This document shows positions 1 through 8,037 of a DNA stretch of 11,256 nt, in pieces. Made by a program: the position numbers and the translations under genes. Every line of letters begins with the position of its first letter. Positions within the stretch are counted from its first letter, which is position 1. Below the pieces are notes generated by a model. That model did not search any database, was not told where the DNA came from, and saw nothing but the letters and a program-made list of their open reading frames with translations. The stretch comes from Pseudomonadota bacterium. Lineage in GTDB: Bacteria; Pseudomonadota; Gammaproteobacteria; Burkholderiales; SG8-39. Where the stretch lies: contig QGUL01000021.1 in the NCBI GenBank assembly GCA_003242425.1, positions 1 to 11,256 on the forward strand, given 5' to 3'.

Positions 1-1342
<1,342 letters not shown>

Positions 1343-1379
1343 GGCATCATCGTTGTGACGTTGGAATCACCCGATGATA

Positions 1380-1406
1380 CCGGCTGGACATGAAAGGTCC
1401 AGCCGG
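1380..1406 (-). terminator. Perfect 10-bp stem-loop between diguanylate cyclase and ettA
   Basis: The arms CCGGCTGGAC (1380-1389) and GTCCAGCCGG (1397-1406) are perfectly complementary, with a 7-nt loop. The stem begins 9 bp after the diguanylate cyclase stop codon (1416), the right place for a terminator of that minus-strand gene. The run after the stem (TATCATCGGG in transcript sense) is not U-rich, so intrinsic termination would be weak. It may act instead as an mRNA 3' stabiliser or attenuate read-through into ettA. Confidence 0.45.
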
Positions 1407-1415
1407 CCCCGCGTC

Positions 1416-2351
1416 TCAGACGACCACGTAACGGTTGCGGCCCATCGCCTTGGCGCGGTAGAGGGCCTCGTCGGCGCGGGCGATGAGGTCCTCGGGCTTC
1501 ATGTCCTTGCCCGGGATGTAGGCCGCGATGCCGATGCTGAGCGTGACGTACGGGCTCACGGTCGAGCGCGCGTGTTCGATCGCCGCTTCGGCAAGCGCCT
1601 GGCGGATATTGCGCACGTGCTGTGCGGCGCCCGTGCGGTGCGTGTCGGGCAGCACCAGCGCGAATTCCTCGCCGCCGTAGCGGGCCACCAGGTCGGTGCT
1701 GCGCTGGCAGGCGGTCTGCAGGATCTGCGCCACCTTGCGCAGGCATTCGTCGCCCGCCAGGTGGCCGTAGTGGTCGTTGTAGGCCTTGAAGCAGTCCACG
1801 TCGCACAGCACCAGCGACAGATTGGTCTTCTGCCGCGCCGCGAGCGCCATGTGATGGGCAAGGAAATTGTCGAAATAGCGCCGGTTGGCCACGCCCGTGA
1901 GGCCGTCGCTTTGCGAGAGCTGCTCCAGGCGGCGGTTGGACGCGGCCAGCTCGCTGGTGAGCTCGACCAGCTTGCGGCGCATCTGCTCCAGGCGCTGCAG
2001 CGCCCGGATCTTGGCCGCGAGCACGATGCGGCCCACCGGCTTGACGAGATAGTCGTCCCCCCCGGACTCGATGGCCTTGTTGAAGTCCTGATCCGACTCG
2101 TTAGCCGAAAGGAAGATGATCGGAACCCATTCTTCCGGCGACGCCTCGCGGATGCGGCGGGCGGTCTCGTAGCCGTCGATACCCGGCATGTTCACGTCCA
2201 GCAGCACGATCGCCGGACGTTCCTCCATGTAGAGCTCGATTGCGCGTTCGCCGTTTTCTGCTTCTACGGGTTCCAGATTCATGCCGCGCAGCATGTGGCA
2301 GACAGCCGCACGCATGCTCGGCGAATCGTCGACGACGAGCACTTTCTCCAC
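1416..2351 (-). CDS. Response regulator diguanylate cyclase (REC-GGDEF)
   Basis: Two-domain signalling protein of 311 residues that makes cyclic di-GMP from two GTP when its receiver domain is phosphorylated, in the architecture of WspR-type regulators; cytoplasmic. Starting from GTG at 2351 (MEKVLVVDDSPSMR), the REC domain covers residues 1-115 with acidic pair D8-D9, phospho-acceptor D52 (LLDVNMPGIDG), S82 and K104. A coiled-coil-like linker (about 118-147, LEQMRRKLVELTSELAASN) leads into the GGDEF domain from SDGLTGVANRR (148) to the C-terminus. The active-site loop is GGEEF (226-230), a catalytically competent variant. An RxxD inhibitory site (R217-STD220) sits exactly five residues before it, implying product feedback inhibition. 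It lies 77 bp downstream of the rhomboid gene. No histidine kinase partner is present in the window, so the input signal is unknown. Confidence 0.93.
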   Translation of the reverse strand: MEKVLVVDDSPSMRAAVCHMLRGMNLEPVEAENGERAIELYMEERPAIVLLDVNMPGIDGYETARRIREASPEEWVPIIFLSANESDQDFNKAIESGGDDYLVKPVGRIVLAAKIRALQRLEQMRRKLVELTSELAASNRRLEQLSQSDGLTGVANRRYFDNFLAHHMALAARQKTNLSLVLCDVDCFKAYNDHYGHLAGDECLRKVAQILQTACQRSTDLVARYGGEEFALVLPDTHRTGAAQHVRNIRQALAEAAIEHARSTVSPYVTLSIGIAAYIPGKDMKPEDLIARADEALYRAKAMGRNRYVVV

Positions 2352-2362
2352 TTTTTCCTCCC
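2352..2362 (-). promoter_or_regulatory. Shine-Dalgarno site fixing the diguanylate cyclase start at GTG 2351
   Basis: In transcript sense the sequence is GGGAGGAAAAA directly before GTG, so GGAGG sits five bases upstream of the start. The frame stays open upstream to a TTG at 2399, but that would add 16 residues (MIPPPGVADHSAREEK) in front of the first REC beta-strand without a ribosome binding site of similar quality. Confidence 0.75.
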
Positions 2363-2428
2363 GGGCGCTATGGTCGGCCACGCCGGGAGGGGGAATCAAG
2401 GAAACTTATCTCGTTATTAGTCGGGGTA

Positions 2429-3040
2429 TCACCAGCGCCGGCGGGCCTGTGCGCGCCAGTAGCGGATTAACAGGTAACCGCCCAGCATGCCGCCCAGGTG
2501 AGCGAAGTGCGCCACCCCGGCCTGGGTACCGGTCACGCCCAGATAGAGCTCCAGAATTCCGTAGAGGGTCACGAACAGCCAGGCCGGCAGGGGAATGGGC
2601 GGGAAGATCAGCATGATGGTACGGCTGGGGAAGAACAGGCCGTAGGCGAGCAGCAGCCCGAACACGCCGCCGGAAGCCCCTACTGTCGGGTAGGGAATGC
2701 TGTCGGGCGCCAGGGTGACGAGAAGCTGCATGATCCCGGCGGCCACCACCGACACGAAGTAATAGGTCAGGTAACGGCGCGGGCCGAAATAGTGTTCCAG
2801 TTCGCTGCCGAACATGAACAGCGCGAACATGTTGAAGAACAGATGGCCCAGGCCGCCGTGCAGGAAGCTGTAGGTCACGAGCTGCCAGGGCATGAAGGAC
2901 ACCCCGAAAGCCGGATCGGTGCTGAGCGGCCACAGCGCGAACAGCGCGATCAGGATGTCCCCGGCGAACTGTTGCAGCAGGAAGACCAGCAGGTTGGCGA
3001 TCAGGAGCGCCCAGGTCATGGGCGGAATGGCAAAATTCAT
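2429..3040 (-). CDS. Rhomboid family intramembrane serine protease
   Basis: Polytopic inner-membrane protease of 203 residues that cleaves single-pass membrane proteins within the bilayer. The fold is the basic six-helix rhomboid without a long soluble N-terminal domain. Helix 1 starts near residue 9 (TWALLIANLLVFLL). The L1/TM2 motif HGGLGHLFFN (61-70) supplies H66 and N70, matching GlpG H150 and N154. The catalytic serine is S123 in GASGGVFG, and the partner histidine is most likely H181 in AHLGGMLGG; H178, three residues earlier, is the alternative. A hydrophobic stretch IMLIFPPIPLPAWLFVTLYG (142-161) lies between them. The start is ATG 3040 because the similarity begins there; the same frame continues far upstream only as a shadow of the lyase gene. 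No good ribosome binding site is visible. Its natural substrate is unknown. Confidence 0.93.
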   Translation of the reverse strand: MNFAIPPMTWALLIANLLVFLLQQFAGDILIALFALWPLSTDPAFGVSFMPWQLVTYSFLHGGLGHLFFNMFALFMFGSELEHYFGPRRYLTYYFVSVVAAGIMQLLVTLAPDSIPYPTVGASGGVFGLLLAYGLFFPSRTIMLIFPPIPLPAWLFVTLYGILELYLGVTGTQAGVAHFAHLGGMLGGYLLIRYWRAQARRRW

Positions 3041-3170
3041 GCGCGATGCAGGCGGTGGATCATGCGGACGGATGCCCCGAGTGTGCCCGAGCTTGCCCGG
3101 TGTGACCAGGGTCGACTGCGCCCGTTTCTTGCCCCGTGCAGCCCAGGTCACGACGCGCAGAGGCTGGACG

Positions 3171-3392
3171 ATGAAAGTCTTCGATCCCAAGAAACACGAT
3201 TTCCGTCCCGAGGACAAGGAAAAGCGCAGCCGCGAGGCCGAGCGCGAGGCGCAGCAGGAAGGCGCGAACCTCGACGAGGCGCTGAAGGAAAGTTTTCCCG
3301 CCAGCGATCCGCCGGCCATCGCCTCGCCCGGCGGCAACGAGCCGGTGGAGCCCCAGCCGCCACTGCCCAAGAAGCCCGGGCCGGGCAAGTGA
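3171..3392 (+). CDS. Small conserved protein with ESFPASDPPA motif, function unknown
   Basis: A 73-residue, highly charged, soluble protein with no signal peptide or membrane segment. Residues 1-30 are Lys/Arg/Glu/Asp-rich (KKHDFRPEDKEKRSREAERE). The centre carries LDEALKESFPASDPPAI (about 34-50), a motif I recognise from many short uncharacterised proteobacterial and actinobacterial proteins. The tail is Pro/Gly/Lys-rich (PQPPLPKKPGPGK). The start ATG 3171 has GAGG at 3160-3163 with 7-nt spacing. It is divergent from the rhomboid gene and converges on the HMG-CoA lyase gene, with one base between the two stop codons. I know of no established function; the motif is the only family evidence. 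No clear promoter is visible in the 130-bp gap upstream. Confidence 0.75.
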   Translation: MKVFDPKKHDFRPEDKEKRSREAEREAQQEGANLDEALKESFPASDPPAIASPGGNEPVEPQPPLPKKPGPGK

Positions 3393-3393
3393 C

Positions 3394-4311
3394 TCAGCAG
3401 CGGCCGCCGCGCCGCTTGGCCGCCATGGCCAGCGCCACCTTCGAGGCCGGTTCGCGCCCGAGCGCGGCGCAGATGAACTGGCCGGCCTCGAACACGGCCT
3501 CCAGGTCCACGCCCGTTTCGATGCCCAGGCCGTTCAGCAGGTACACCACGTCCTCCGTCGCCACGTTGCCCGAGGCGCCTCGCGCATAAGGGCAGCCGCC
3601 CAGGCCGGCGACGGCACTGTCCACCACGCTGATGCCCATCTGCAGCGCCGCGTAGACGTTCGCGATCGCCTGGCCGTAGGTGTCGTGCAGATGGACCGCG
3701 AGCTGCTCGATGGGCACTTCTGCGGCGCAGGCCTCGATCACCGCGCGGATGCCGGCCGGGGTGCCGACGCCGATGGTGTCGCCCAGCGAGATCTCGTAGC
3801 AGCCCATGGCGTAGAGCTCGCGCGCGATGCGCGCCACGGTCGCGGGCGCGACCTCGCCTTCGTAGGGACAGCCGGCCACGCAGGAAATGTAGCCGCGCAC
3901 GCGGATGTCCCGGGCGCGCGCCGCTTCGATCACCGGCGCGAAGCGTTCCAGGCTCTCGTCGATGGAGCAGTTGATGTTGGTCTTGCTGAACGCCTCCGAG
4001 GCGGCGGCGAACACGGCGATTTCGTCCACGCCCGCCGCCGCGGCCGCTTCGAAGCCCTTCATGTTCGGCACCAGCACCGGATAGCGCACGCCCGGTGCGC
4101 GGCGGATGCCGCGCATCACCTCGGCGTGATCGGCCATCTGCGGCACCCACTTGGGCGACACGAAGGCCGTCGATTCGATGGTGCGCAAGCCGGCCGCGGC
4201 CAGCCGTTCGATCAATTCGACCTTGGTCGCGGTGGGTACGGCGCGCGGCTCGTTCTGCAGGCCGTCGCGCGGGCCGACTTCGACAATGCGTACGGAGGCA
4301 GGCAGGTTCAT
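3394..4311 (-). CDS. mvaB: Hydroxymethylglutaryl-CoA lyase
   Basis: Cleaves 3-hydroxy-3-methylglutaryl-CoA to acetyl-CoA and acetoacetate, the last step of leucine catabolism; a cytoplasmic TIM-barrel enzyme needing a divalent metal. Its 305 residues are the normal length. The N-terminal [11 protein letters not shown] (11-21) supplies R15 and D16, VHLHDTYG supplies metal ligands H207 and H209, and the family signature [19 protein letters not shown] supplies catalytic C240 and metal ligand N249. These correspond to human HMGCL R41, D42, H233, H235, C266 and N275 with a constant offset of 26, so all key residues are intact. The start ATG 4311 overlaps the hydratase stop in ATGA, indicating translational coupling. 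The hydratase upstream makes its substrate, which supports the assignment over other DRE-TIM enzymes such as isopropylmalate synthase. The gene is called liuE in some leucine/isovalerate clusters. Confidence 0.95.
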   Translation of the reverse strand: MNLPASVRIVEVGPRDGLQNEPRAVPTATKVELIERLAAAGLRTIESTAFVSPKWVPQMADHAEVMRGIRRAPGVRYPVLVPNMKGFEAAAAAGVDEIAVFAAASEAFSKTNINCSIDESLERFAPVIEAARARDIRVRGYISCVAGCPYEGEVAPATVARIARELYAMGCYEISLGDTIGVGTPAGIRAVIEACAAEVPIEQLAVHLHDTYGQAIANVYAALQMGISVVDSAVAGLGGCPYARGASGNVATEDVVYLLNGLGIETGVDLEAVFEAGQFICAALGREPASKVALAMAAKRRGGRC

Positions 4312-5165
4312 TTCGACCGTTTCGCGCCTTTCTTCGCTTGTTTCTTTGCAGCCGGTTTGGATTCGGTTTGGACCCAGGCGGGATCGCGCTTCTCCAGGAA
4401 CGCGCTCATGCCTTCCTGCGCCTCTTCCGTGGTGCGCATCTGCGCCAGGCGTTTGGCCGACTGCTCGACCAGCGATTCGTCGATGGGCACCCCGCGCAGC
4501 GCGTGCAGCAGGCGTTTGGTCTCGCGGACCGCGCCCGGTGCGGTGGCGACGACATGGCCGAGCAGCATATTGATGGTGCCATCCAGCTCCTCGGGCGGAC
4601 AGAGCTCCTGCACCAGCCCGATGCGGTAGGCCTCCGCGGCGTCGAAGCGCTCGCCGGAGAGCAGGTAGCGCTGCGCAAGCCGCGGCCCGACGGCGCGCAT
4701 GAAATAAGGCGCGATGCCGGCCGGCACGAGACCGTGTTTGGTCTCGGTGCAACCGAAATCCGCGTTCATGCTCGCCACGGCGATGTCGCAGGCCGCGACC
4801 AGGCCCACGCCGCCGGCGAAACAGTGGCCGTGCACGCGCGCGATCGTGGGCAGCGGCAGGTTGTAGAGCGTGTGATAGAGCCGGGCGACGGCCAGGGCGG
4901 CCTTTTCGTTGGCGCTCGCGCTCGCCTTGCCCATGCGCCGCATCCACTTCAGGTCCATCCCGGCGCAGAAGGCCTCGCCGCGCCCGCCCAGGATCATGGC
5001 GCGCAGCGAAGGTTCCTCGGCGATTTCCTGAAGCGCGGTGGTGAGATCGTCCACCATGCCCTCGTCGAGGGCGTTGTAGGCCGATTGCCGGTCTAGCCAG
5101 ACGATCGCGATGTTGTTACGCACTTCGACGCTGATGGCTGGGGTATTGCTGTTCTTTTTCGCCAT
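4308..5165 (-). CDS. liuC: Enoyl-CoA hydratase, probably 3-methylglutaconyl-CoA hydratase (LiuC type)
   Basis: Crotonase-fold enzyme of 285 residues, most likely hydrating 3-methylglutaconyl-CoA to HMG-CoA in leucine breakdown. The oxyanion-hole segments are AFCAGMDL (65-72) and [14 protein letters not shown] (114-127). The second catalytic glutamate of the family is present as E141 ([13 protein letters not shown]). The first, E144 of rat mitochondrial hydratase, is G121 here, as I recall for bacterial LiuC/AtuE-type hydratases. Specificity is inferred from this subgroup signature and from coupling to HMG-CoA lyase. The start ATG 5165 lies 19 nt after the carbonic anhydrase stop; the frame is open further upstream but similarity starts here. 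Residues from about 270 form an added Lys/Ala-rich tail ([16 protein letters not shown]) that is not part of the crotonase fold. The stop overlaps the lyase start. A generic fatty-acid hydratase is the alternative. Confidence 0.88.
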   Translation of the reverse strand: MAKKNSNTPAISVEVRNNIAIVWLDRQSAYNALDEGMVDDLTTALQEIAEEPSLRAMILGGRGEAFCAGMDLKWMRRMGKASASANEKAALAVARLYHTLYNLPLPTIARVHGHCFAGGVGLVAACDIAVASMNADFGCTETKHGLVPAGIAPYFMRAVGPRLAQRYLLSGERFDAAEAYRIGLVQELCPPEELDGTINMLLGHVVATAPGAVRETKRLLHALRGVPIDESLVEQSAKRLAQMRTTEEAQEGMSAFLEKRDPAWVQTESKPAAKKQAKKGAKRSK

Positions 5166-5184
5166 ATGCGGATGCTCACAGGTC

Positions 5185-5850
<666 letters not shown>

Positions 5851-5931
5851 GGATGAGCGGCGGTTGGCGGTGGGCACGGCGCCGGTCCGTGCGGCGCAAA
5901 GGGCGGCGTTCTGTGCGTAACGGTGCGCGCC

Positions 5932-5960
5932 ATTGTATGCCAGCCGCCGCGCCCTCCCAA
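5932..5960 (-). promoter_or_regulatory. Sigma70-type promoter for the carbonic anhydrase - hydratase - lyase operon
   Basis: In minus-strand sense a -35 element TTGGGA (5955-5960) is separated by exactly 17 bp from a -10 element TACAAT (5932-5937). Each box resembles its consensus (four and five of six bases). Transcription would begin near 5925 and leave a leader of about 75 nt before ATG 5850. The -35 starts five bases past the end of the SDR gene, so the operon is probably separable from dsbA-SDR. Confidence 0.6.
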
Positions 5961-5964
5961 GCGC

Positions 5965-6726
5965 TCAGGCGGGCAGTTTGCGCGGTTTGCGCGGCATGCG
6001 GCGGAACACCAGGTCGTAGAGCGGCGCGGGCATGAGCCGCATCACGCGGCCGACGACCGCCATCTGCCAGGGCACGATGGCGTAGCGTCTCCGTCCGGCG
6101 ATCACGCGCGCGATGCGCCGTGCCGCCTCGTCCGCGGAAAGCAGGAAGGGCATGCGGTAGCGGTTCACGCGCGTCATCGGCGTGTCGATGAAGCCCGGGC
6201 AGACCGTCACGACGTGCACGCCCTGCGGCCGCAGCTCGACCCGCAGGCTTTCCAGCCAGGCGATGGCCGCGGCCTTGGCACCCGAATAGGCGGCGCTGCC
6301 CGGCAGCCCGCGGATGCCCGCGACGCTGGCGATACCCGCGAGCGTGCCGCGGCCGCGGCGGCGCATGGGTTCGATGAAGGGCTGGAAGGTCGTGGCGAGG
6401 CCGAGCACGTTGGTGCGCAGCACCTGCTCCAGCACGGGGAGATCGTCCGGGTCGGCCGTGTCCACGCCGATGGAAATGCCGGCGTTGGCGATGACGAGGT
6501 CGGGCACGCCGTGCCGGGTCATGAAGTGCTCGGCGGCGGCGCGCATCGCTTCGCCGTCGCACACGTCGGCGAGGTAGCGTTCGCCGGGAACGGCGAGGCT
6601 CTGCTGGACTTCTGCGAGGCGCGCTTCGTTGCGTCCCGTCAGGCCGAGCGTGGCGCCCGCGGCGGCGTAATGGCGCGCGAGCGCGGCGCCGAGGCCGCTC
6701 GATGCGCCGGTGATGAAGACGCGCAT
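5965..6726 (-). CDS. Short-chain dehydrogenase/reductase (classical SDR)
   Basis: NAD(P)-dependent oxidoreductase of 253 residues with a complete classical SDR fold; substrate unknown. The nucleotide-binding motif TGASSGLG lies at 6-13, followed by TGRNEARL (30-37), where R32 favours NADP(H). NAG is at 81-83 and N106 lies in RTNVLG. The catalytic triad is S134 (IASVAG), Y147 and K151 (YSGAK), and the PG motif is at 177-178 (VCPGFIDTPM). The C-terminal 40 residues are basic with hydrophobic patches (VVGRVMRLMPAPLYDLVFRR), which could contact a membrane or lipid substrate. It starts at ATG 6726, 16 nt after the dsbA stop, so the two are probably co-transcribed, though no functional link is obvious. 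No terminator is seen after it; the next promoter begins almost at once. Confidence 0.92.
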   Translation of the reverse strand: MRVFITGASSGLGAALARHYAAAGATLGLTGRNEARLAEVQQSLAVPGERYLADVCDGEAMRAAAEHFMTRHGVPDLVIANAGISIGVDTADPDDLPVLEQVLRTNVLGLATTFQPFIEPMRRRGRGTLAGIASVAGIRGLPGSAAYSGAKAAAIAWLESLRVELRPQGVHVVTVCPGFIDTPMTRVNRYRMPFLLSADEAARRIARVIAGRRRYAIVPWQMAVVGRVMRLMPAPLYDLVFRRMPRKPRKLPA

Positions 6727-6742
6727 GGCGCCGGGCGCCTGA

Positions 6743-7366
6743 TCAGCGCTTCTTCTTCGCGCGTTCGCGCTCGATGAGCGCGTCGGCGACTTCCAGCATG
6801 CGTTCCTGCGAGCGGACGGCGTCGGCGGAGACGATGTAGCGGCCGTTCACCATCAGCGCCGGTACGCCGGTGATCTTGGAGGCTTCCGTGAGCATGGCCG
6901 CGCGCCGCAGCTTGCTTTCCACGCTGAAGGACTGCGCGGTGGCGAAGAAGCGGTCCACGTCCACGTTCTGGCGCTGCAGCCAGTCGCGCAACTGTTTTTC
7001 GTTGGTGATGCGCAGGTGCTGCTGATGGACGGCGTCGAACAGCGGCCCGTGCAGGCGCTCGAGCAGGCCCATGGATTCGAGGGTGTAATACACCCGGCCG
7101 GCTTCGGCCCAGTTGCGGTTGAACATCGCCGGCACGCGGCGGAAGCTCACGTCGGCGGGCAGGCGCTTGATCCATTCGTTGACGAAGGGCTCGAAGGCGT
7201 AGCAGTGAGGGCAGCCGTACCAGAAGAACTCCACCACTTCGATGCGGTCGCCGGATTCGGTGGCGAGCGGTTGCGCGAGCTCGGTGTAGGGTTGGTCCTG
7301 GGCGTGGGCGGGCGCGACGAACGCGGCGCAGGTCAGCGACAGCACCATCAGCAATCGTTTGAGCAT
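6743..7366 (-). CDS. dsbA: Thiol:disulfide interchange protein DsbA
   Basis: Periplasmic oxidant that introduces disulfide bonds into exported proteins and is itself reoxidised by DsbB. It has 207 residues including a signal peptide at 1-22 (basic MLKR, hydrophobic LLMVLSLTCAAFVA, cleavage after AHA). The mature protein has a thioredoxin-like core with active site C52-P-H-C55 in FFWYGCPHCYAFEP, the classic DsbA dipeptide. An inserted helical domain covers about 80-155, and the cis-proline loop is TGVPALMVNGRY with V168-P169, as in E. coli DsbA V150-P151. The C-terminus ends in a basic stretch (RAKKKR). GAGGAGG at 7371-7377 is a strong ribosome binding site just before ATG 7366. It lies 94 bp after the SPOR gene, and the SDR gene follows 16 nt downstream. 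No dsbB is present in the window. Confidence 0.96.
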   Translation of the reverse strand: MLKRLLMVLSLTCAAFVAPAHAQDQPYTELAQPLATESGDRIEVVEFFWYGCPHCYAFEPFVNEWIKRLPADVSFRRVPAMFNRNWAEAGRVYYTLESMGLLERLHGPLFDAVHQQHLRITNEKQLRDWLQRQNVDVDRFFATAQSFSVESKLRRAAMLTEASKITGVPALMVNGRYIVSADAVRSQERMLEVADALIERERAKKKR

Positions 7367-7405
7367 CGGTCCTCCTCGGAACAGCGGCGTTGCGCGGAGC
7401 TTACA

Positions 7406-7446
7406 ACGGCCGCACGCGGCGCGCGGTAACGCCGTGTAACGGCCGT
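7406..7446 (-). terminator. Long GC-rich hairpin between the SPOR gene and dsbA
   Basis: The outer arms ACGGCCG (7406-7412) and CGGCCGT (7440-7446) pair perfectly. Just inside, CACGCGGCG (7413-7421) faces CGCCGTG (7430-7436) with a small bulge, so most of the 41 bp can fold into one structure. The right arm also contains a near-tandem repeat, GTAACGCCGT then GTAACGGCCGT. There is no T-run on either side, so it is at best a weak or Rho-assisted terminator, or an mRNA stability element separating argS-SPOR from dsbA. Confidence 0.35.
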
Positions 7447-7460
7447 GAACATTGGCCGCT

Positions 7461-8033
7461 TCAGTTGGTGACTTTCACCAGCGAGGCGTCCACGCCGTTC
7501 TGCGACAGCGTCTGGCGCACGCGGTTGATGTCTTCAAGCTTCTGATAGGGCCCCAGGCGCACGCGGTAGAGCGTGCCCTTGTCCGGCAGATGCGCAGGTT
7601 CCACCGTCGCTTCCAGGCCGAGCAGGGCGAGCTGCGCTTTCAGGCTGTCCGCATCGGCGGGGCTCTGAAAGGCGCCGGCCTGGATGACGTAGATCTCCTT
7701 GGGCGCTTCGGGCTTGGCAGCCTGCTGCTGGGACTGCTTCCTGAGCTCCTGTTCGGAGACCGGCACTTCCTGTCCCGGCAGAATCCGGTAGAAGTCGAAT
7801 TCGGGTTTGGCCGCGTTGGCGGTCTGCGCCTTCTCGGCCAGCTCGCGGTCGGCGCGCGCCGGCGAGCTCTTCTCGGAGCGGGCGTGGTTCGTGAACGGCG
7901 AGGGAATCTTGCTCACGTAGTAGGCCACGCCGACGGCGATCAGCAGCCCGAGCGCCAGCCCGATGAAGATGCCGACCAGCGTGCCGCCGCGGCTCTTGCG
8001 GCGCGCTTTGGCGCGGGGTTTGTAATCCTTCAT
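7461..8033 (-). CDS. SPOR-domain single-pass membrane protein (FtsN-like)
   Basis: Bitopic inner-membrane protein of 190 residues whose periplasmic SPOR domain would bind glycan strands stripped of stem peptides, typically at the septum. The order is a short basic cytoplasmic tail (KPRAKARRKSR, 5-15), one membrane helix (about 17-40, GTLVGIFIGLALGLLIAVGV), a disordered Ala/Gln-rich periplasmic linker containing FDFYRILPGQEVPV (79-92), and the SPOR domain from about 113 to the end (IYVIQAGAFQ, LYRVRLGPY). The FDFYrILPG element recurs in proteobacterial SPOR proteins of this type. The start codon lies 4 nt after the argS stop, so it is translated from the argS message. This pairing is common in gammaproteobacteria. 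A role in division is inferred from the domain only; the name FtsN would be too strong without other evidence. Confidence 0.9.
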   Translation of the reverse strand: MKDYKPRAKARRKSRGGTLVGIFIGLALGLLIAVGVAYYVSKIPSPFTNHARSEKSSPARADRELAEKAQTANAAKPEFDFYRILPGQEVPVSEQELRKQSQQQAAKPEAPKEIYVIQAGAFQSPADADSLKAQLALLGLEATVEPAHLPDKGTLYRVRLGPYQKLEDINRVRQTLSQNGVDASLVKVTN

Positions 8034-8037
8034 GCGC

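Noticed and set aside
2352..2399. An upstream TTG start adding 16 residues to the diguanylate cyclase.
   Set aside because: The GTG at 2351 has an ideal GGAGG five bases upstream and begins at the first REC beta-strand.
1374..2420. Plus-strand open frames antisense to the diguanylate cyclase, and similar frames opposite ettA, the lyase, the hydratase, the SDR and dsbA.
   Set aside because: All are mirrors of well-supported minus-strand genes and lack domain signals or ribosome binding sites.
3041..4150. A 370-residue N-terminal extension in frame with the rhomboid protease.
   Set aside because: This stretch is a frame-shifted shadow of the HMG-CoA lyase gene (Arg/Gly/Ala-rich), and the rhomboid fold begins at the ATG at 3040.
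5851..5877. An alternative GTG start giving a nine-residue longer carbonic anhydrase.
   Set aside because: Gapless alignment with E. coli Can starts at the ATG at 5850, and no better ribosome binding site precedes the GTG.
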